From Ailanthus altissimus (Eukaryota; Streptophyta; Magnoliopsida; Sapindales; Simaroubaceae), in contig OX327699.1 of NCBI GenBank assembly GCA_946807835.1, positions 5,573,001 to 5,637,000 of the forward strand: DNA of 64,000 nucleotides. Direction: 5' to 3'. Positions 59,055 to 64,000 of this stretch are shown one piece after another; position 1 is the stretch's first letter; the number at the start of each line of letters is the position of its first letter. Both the position numbers and the translations under genes were made by a program. The notes below the pieces were generated by a model, which made no database searches, was not told where the DNA came from, and saw nothing but the letters and a program-made list of their open reading frames with translations.

Positions 59055-61601
59055 ATGTTATTGGCAGTGGAAGGAGGAGGGTTCTTCTCTTCTTCGGCAT
59101 CTGGGTATAGTAAGGGCCTGACCCTTCTATTCTTGGGTCAGAGGAACGAAGACGACAAACCCATGAGAGTTTCCCCGTGGAATCATTACCAGTTGGTGGA
59201 CCAAGAATCTAATCCTGACCTCCAGCTGGCTTCGCCTGCCAAGAATCGGCTTTCCCGCGGCTGCGCTTCCTTCGCTTGCTTTGGTCGCGCTTCCGCAGGA
59301 CTTGACACCCCATCCCCTCTCAAAGTTGGTCCTGCCCAGAGCCAGGATGTCTTGCCCGGGCCTGTTGCTTCTGACAAGGGAAAAGATCAGACGATTGATG
59401 TTGAGGATGATAATGGTAATGTAATAAAGGTTTCTCTTAAAAGTAGCTTGAAGAAGCGGTCGAATAGCAATCCAGTTCCTGTCCAGAATGTTAATGAACA
59501 AGAGTTTTTGAGTGAAAAAGGTAGTGATATCCCTGGTCATACAGAAAGGATGAAAGTGCAGTGGACTGATGTTTGTGGGAGTGAACTTGCTGAAATTAGG
59601 GAATTTGAGCCCAGGTGAGGGAATAATTCTTTTCAATATGGAATGGTGTAATTTACAAGCTTTAGTTAGTTTGTATATGTGGTGATTATTAGTAATTTAC
59701 TTATGCAAAATAGTTCTTGTGTTCTTAGTAGCTTCCATTGAGCTAGTCATGAGCCCTTGCTTCTCATAAGCTAGCTTTATAGAAATGATGCAACAACGAT
59801 CTAGAGGGTTTAGTCGGGTCAGGGAATTTTCCGTTTAAACCATCTCTGAGAAAGGTCACGTTAATCCAATTCTTTTGAAGACTGAAATTTATATCTGCTC
59901 AACATATGTTGGTCTATACTTTTTAGTGCTTGAACAGTTTAGCTATCTAAAGTCTAAGGCTAGAATCAATGTTTATATGATGAGCAATGAGTGTGAACAA
60001 ACTGGAAGCATGTGTTGGAGACTGGAGGTTGGTTTCTTCCTTATGTTGTGGTGAGCATCGAGTTGTTAGAAAAGTCTTTTCGAAGTATTTATAGCTTTAT
60101 ACCAGTTTCATCAAACACTCAATATGATATCAATAACAATATTCTTGTTATTGTATATGCATTTTCCTTTACATATTTGCTTAGAAATTTTTTTTACCGA
60201 TATGGATTGTTGAGGATTTCGGAAAAAGATCTGACTTAATTGCCCTCACTCAGTACTTTATTACCTTCTTGAAATTTGGCCAACTCTCATTTGGATACAA
60301 GCAGTTTTGTTCACCTTCTTCACTGCCAATTTTGTTCTATAATCTTTTCATTATAACCTGTTCAAGTCATTACTTTTCCTGGATATGAGTCAAGCTGGAA
60401 ATATGGTTTGTGTGGTTGCTATGAAGTCATGTTTCTCTTTCTAGCTTAACTTTTAGATATTTTTACCTGTTTGCAAGTATGCTTTTTTCTTGGGACATAC
60501 TTTTGAAACATCTTTTGTATGGGGGTTAAATCTGATGGTTTTATTATTTTGATTTGCACTTTTAGCATCTATTTTTTTTCAAGTTTCCTACTTGATTGAC
60601 GGTGTTCAACAGTTTAGAATATAATTAGCTGGATTGAGAATGGCTTATCGTGACTTTTGGTGCTCACTTGTGAAGTAAAATAGTGAAACTTGGTGCTTTC
60701 GTCCCAGTAATCATTTTTCCCCCTGTTTTATTTGTCATTTAAAGTTAGAATATATGAAGATCAGACCTACAATGTACAACCAAACTTCACCACATATTTA
60801 GGCCTTCTCTATATTTTATGTCCTATCTCTATAAGGTCCTGGCAAGGTTTAGGGCTTTGATGATACCACAGATGAGTATTAATACGTGGTGCTTGTTCCC
60901 TAGTAGAAGTTAAGAAATCTAGACATTGACTGCCAGTGAAGCCATGTGTTCTCAAAAGATTAACTCTTGTATCTGCTGCATCTACTTGTGTCATTTCTTG
61001 CTTTTATCCTGAAGCAGTCAATGTGGATTTGGATTCAGGTCTTTGTCATGTACCTTTTTATGTATCTGAAGAATGGCTTCATTATTTTTGTTGATATCTG
61101 TTCCCTCTCTTCTTGCAGAATATTAGGTTGGCATTATCCATTTCTGTATAAGCATGTCTTCTTTCACAACATTGAGAAATTGGCATCCTGCATAATTATT
61201 ACTCAATTCTCTAGCTCACAGTAGAATATAGTGCCATAAATGTTTCCACAGTACTGACAGTTTCCTCACCTATATGGTTTTAATATTTTGGGTCCAAAAT
61301 TGTAATAGATGAGAGTTTTATCCATGTGACATATTGTTGTTTACTGTGTTTTTCTTTTCTATGTAAAGCAGGTGTGTTTATATGCAGAAAGTAAAGGTCA
61401 CTTATTTTTGTTCTCTACCTTTTCTTCTTCTTCTACTTATTTTTTGTGTAATTAGTATCGTTGTTGTTATTATAAATTTTCCTATTTATAATTGTATGGC
61501 TGAACTTAGATGGAAATGTATCTAATGGCAGTGAAATGGGCGGATCAGATGACGAATTTGACAATGGAATTGAAAGAAGTTGTTCATGCACAATCATGTA
61601 G
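59055..61601 (+). CDS. Plant-conserved protein with PP1-docking-like motif and CaaX end, two exons, 209 aa
   Basis: Exons 59055-59614 and 61532-61601 with a 1917-bp intron; CCCAG|GTGAGG and GGCAG|TGAAATG join within a Ser codon. The N-terminus MLLAVEGGGFF and RGCASFACFGRAS (68-80) are the conserved blocks I recognise from unnamed plant homologues. A Ser/Lys patch KSSLKK (129-134) precedes ERMKVQWTD (164-172) and SELAEIREFEP (176-186). KVQW fits the [RK]-V-x-[FW] pattern of protein phosphatase 1 docking motifs, and KSSLK loosely resembles the SILK motif that often precedes it. An acidic stretch follows. The last residues are CSCTIM: Cys206 sits in a CaaX box suited to farnesylation, with Cys204 available for palmitoylation. 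Membrane attachment and PP1 binding are inferences. No function is established. The frame is intact. Confidence 0.88.
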
Positions 61602-62235
61602 TTCTGTTTTTGCAAGACAATGTGCAGACTCAACATTTCTGAAAATGCAATGGTGCTTCAGGTATAAATGACTATTAATGCAGTTCGTCTGGTTGCTGTC
61701 TACTTCAACTGATTTCTTGTGCAAAGGGAAGTGAGTTTTTGATCCCTATAGAAGAATGCAACTCTAGGAGCTTCATTTCTGGCCACCTTTTGTTGGATTG
61801 ATCATTTGTGTCTATATTTAATTGTTTGAGAATTTCAAATTTGTCAGTTGGAGCATCACTTTGTTTTCATATATTATTCTTGTTATGCCTTTCTGTACTG
61901 CCGATTGTTTCCTCGTAATTAATATGTTATATTTTTGCTTCATAGTGTATTACTGAAGTACATTCTTCGCTTTGGCTCCTCTTCTCTGCCCACAAGAAAA
62001 CTGACCCGTGCTTGTTTCTTGATTACATACTCAAATCTTTTCCAGAAATGAACAGTTTAGGAATTTACATTCTCTTGCCGTGAAGTTACCAGAGTATTTT
62101 GGAGTCGTTTGACATGATCGTTATCTTTCATGAGCTGCCGATATTTGTGTATATATTTTGTATTCAACTATCAGTGACAAAATACAGATACTTTATATCA
62201 AGGGTCACCCAAATGGGGAAGAATGCCTTGAGTGG
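61602..62235. other. 3' flank of gene 2
   Basis: Probably holds the 3' untranslated region of gene 2. No clear AATAAA directly after the stop, and no other gene. It leads into a copia LTR on the opposite strand. Confidence 0.45.
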
Positions 62236-62241
62236 TGTCAC

Positions 62242-62653
62242 TGGTATGTAAAAGGAGAGAGAAAATGATAATGTGAAATTTTGTTCAGAGAAGTAATTTT
62301 ACGAGAAAGTGTATTTTCCAGGAAAGCAACTAAAGACGCCCTAAACAGGGGATGTAGCTTTGAAACTATCTGGAGCTTTTACTGATGAATTATCTAACTA
62401 ACAAAGACTGATTAATGAGTCTATTTATAGGTTACAAATCCTAATCTGATCAGGAAAATATCATATATACATTTGACGGGAAATATTGTTATAACAATAT
62501 ACGAGCACCATAATCGTTTTCATTCATGTCAGCTGCTGAATAAAAGCTTCTATCCACCTCGGCATTAGTAAAAGCTCTGCCAACTTTATTAGCTAAGTCA
62601 GTAAAGGTAATTAAACACTTAATTCTTTAATCTTGCCTTAAGCTCAACTGACA
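62242..62653 (-). repeat. 3' LTR of the copia fragment
   Basis: Bounds TGGTATGTAAAAGG on the plus side and ACA (RC TGTCAG) at 62653 are estimates from TG...CA ends. It contains the TATA region noted for the fragment, followed by a leader-like stretch. No partner LTR is in the window. Confidence 0.55.
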
Positions 62654-63450
62654 GAGGCTAGATTGAGCTTGTTGGTTAAGTATGAAACCGTGTCGTGGAT
62701 AAGGCCTTGGTAAAAAAATCGGCTATCTTATTAGTTGTAGGGACATACCTAACATCTTCATGGTTTAACATCTTGTCTCGTATAAAGTGAATATCAATTT
62801 CGATGAATTTGGTACTAATATGAAATATTGAGTTTGAGTTTGTTATTAAAGAAGCAACTCTTTTGTTGTCACATCACACAATTGGAACATGAAACAACTT
62901 TAATTTATTTTTTACAAACAGAGATTTATTCAAGTGAGTTACGATGTAATTTGTGTTAATGCTCGATAATTATTAACCATGTATTGACATTGTATCATTT
63001 TCGTTACAAACTTAGTTTGCATATATATACTAAAAAGGTAAGGGGATATATTGAAGCACAAAGAATTTTGTTTTCTAACTTTTTCAAAGATCAAATTTAG
63101 GTGACTTACATGACAAATACCTAACTTGTTATCAGACCATGCTCTTAGGGCAAACTTAACCCGCATATGTGAAGGGTATAAGGTTCAAATTGTCACTAGA
63201 TTTAAGTAGTAACCATAATTTAAGGTATTTAAGGAGTCTTTTGCAACTTTGCCAATGTAAATAAGTGAAACAAAGAGAAATTGACTAAATTTATTAACAA
63301 TATAAGATATCTTTGATATTGTGATTGTAAGATTCTGCAGAGCCCCTATTTTACTTTTATACAAAGCAACATCTTTAAATTGAACTACCTTTTCTCTAGT
63401 AAGCTTCACTCTTGAGCTCATTGGTCTAAGGCTATTAATAGCACTATATT
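62242..63450 (-). mobile_element. Ty1/copia 3' fragment: RT/RNase H end and 3' LTR
   Basis: Minus-strand reading near 63200-63415 gives KFKDVALYKSKIGALQNL and KISYIVNKFSQF, the copia region following RT. Near 62700-62885 the C-terminal RNase H reads CDNKRVASLI, STKFIEIDIHFIRDKML and TNKIADFFTKAL, ending in RFHT and a stop. Below it lies an LTR of about 410 bp (62242-62653), with a minus-strand TATA 'CCTATAAATAGAC' near 62420-62432. Everything upstream of RT is missing. The sequence between 62890 and 63180 is poorly recognisable. The fragment lies about 640 bp downstream of gene 2, in opposite orientation. Confidence 0.8.
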
Positions 63451-63479
63451 ATTTTTTTGTTAATAACTCACTTGTGTAT

Positions 63480-64000
63480 TTGTTTTTGAAATAAATTGAA
63501 TTCCATTAAAGAAATACAATAAAGATATAATATTAGGGGTTTCTAATAATATAACGAGTGCTCGACCTCAACCCCTTGATACTAAGAGGAATAGTAATAT
63601 CTTTAACTAGAGAAACCCTTTTGAAGAAATACAACCATAATAACTAGGGACCAAAGAAAACAGCCCTCGCGTAAGTGGAAAAAATACAAACACCATTACA
63701 ACAACCAAACTACATACAAAACACATACAAAACAAATACAAAAACAATCAACAAGTCCCAGGAGAACCAACACCAAGTAAATCCCAAATTGCATAGCTCG
63801 CTAATTGGAGTTTGGTGCCGTTGGAACAATATCCTCATTTGCCAAAAATGGTCGGTGATTGCTAACCCTACAGCGGAGCAAAGCAGCGATTAGGATAAGT
63901 AAATCCCAAAAACACCAACAATTCACTTGTGCCTTTAGCTTAGCACAATTGCAAAAGCTAAGCCAATTTTTGTAACCTCTATGCTCAAGAAGCAATTAAG
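63480..64000 (-). other. Unclassified sequence, possibly the 3' end of a LINE
   Basis: On the minus strand, running in from the window edge, there is less AT-rich sequence with a weakly protein-like frame (63801-63995). T/G-rich sequence follows ('GTTTTTGTATTTGTTTTGTATG') and then 'TTTCTTTAATGGAATTCAATTTATTTC' before an A-rich run. Plant L1-type LINEs often end this way. No RT or RNase H motif is visible in the part present, so this is only a suggestion. Confidence 0.25.

Noticed and set aside
59127..59636. 169-codon open frame antisense to gene 2 exon 1
   Set aside because: It mirrors a conserved, intron-containing coding exon; the antisense product has no recognisable motif and no promoter context.
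60012..61224. Small ORFs within the gene 2 intron
   Set aside because: AT-rich intronic sequence; none shows a domain, and both flanking exons join cleanly.
1..64000. CRISPR arrays, bacterial operons, replication origins or riboswitches
   Set aside because: Nothing of this kind is seen. The DNA is eukaryotic plant nuclear sequence, and the tandem arrays lack the conserved-repeat, unique-spacer pattern.

Overview
The window is nuclear DNA of a flowering plant, most likely a eudicot: strongly AT-rich, with GT-AG introns, plant-specific genes, many LTR retrotransposons, a decayed plastid-type tRNA and an endogenous plant pararetrovirus. Only two genes look intact. Both are on the + strand and belong to plant-conserved families of unknown function. 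One (12343-15172, three exons, 206 aa) starts MGKKRKS. The other (59055-61601, two exons, 209 aa) carries a KVQW motif that resembles a PP1-docking site and ends in a prenylation-type CTIM tail. Nearly everything else is mobile-element debris.

Layout. 1-11 kb: retroelement remnants with a ~57-bp minisatellite (2.5-3.5 kb), a decayed antisense coiled-coil ORF (3.9-5.2 kb), two copies of a long LTR-like repeat (5.4-6.9 and 9.1-11.0 kb, opposite orientations) and a direct duplication (7.2-8.8 kb). 12.2-15.6 kb: gene 1. 16.2-36.9 kb: one very old Ty3/gypsy element of Tat type, with both LTRs, gag, protease, RT, two RNase H domains, integrase and an antisense ORF before the 3' LTR. Four later insertions interrupt it: ~0.8 kb carrying a plastid trnS-GCU relic, two long solo LTRs of ~2.8 kb, and a 2.2-kb solo LTR. 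Target-site duplications support the last three. 37.5-44.6 kb: two minus-strand Ty1/copia remnants.

44.6-51.7 kb, minus strand: a nearly genome-length endogenous caulimovirid, opened between protease and reverse transcriptase. In minus-strand order it reads RT, RNase H, a second ORF of unknown function, an intergenic region with three 26-bp repeats, a TATA box, a poly(A) signal and an initiator-tRNA-Met primer site, then movement protein, coiled coil, coat protein, CCHC zinc finger and aspartic protease. The layout is closest to florendoviruses or petuviruses. Several stops and two frame changes break it. This is the most notable object in the window.

51.7-58.3 kb is AT-rich intergenic DNA with one LTR-like segment and a small duplication. 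Gene 2 follows, and downstream of it lies a minus-strand Ty1/copia 3' fragment (62.2-63.5 kb). The two genes have no visible functional link. All work was by reading, so element boundaries are approximate unless a target-site duplication is quoted.
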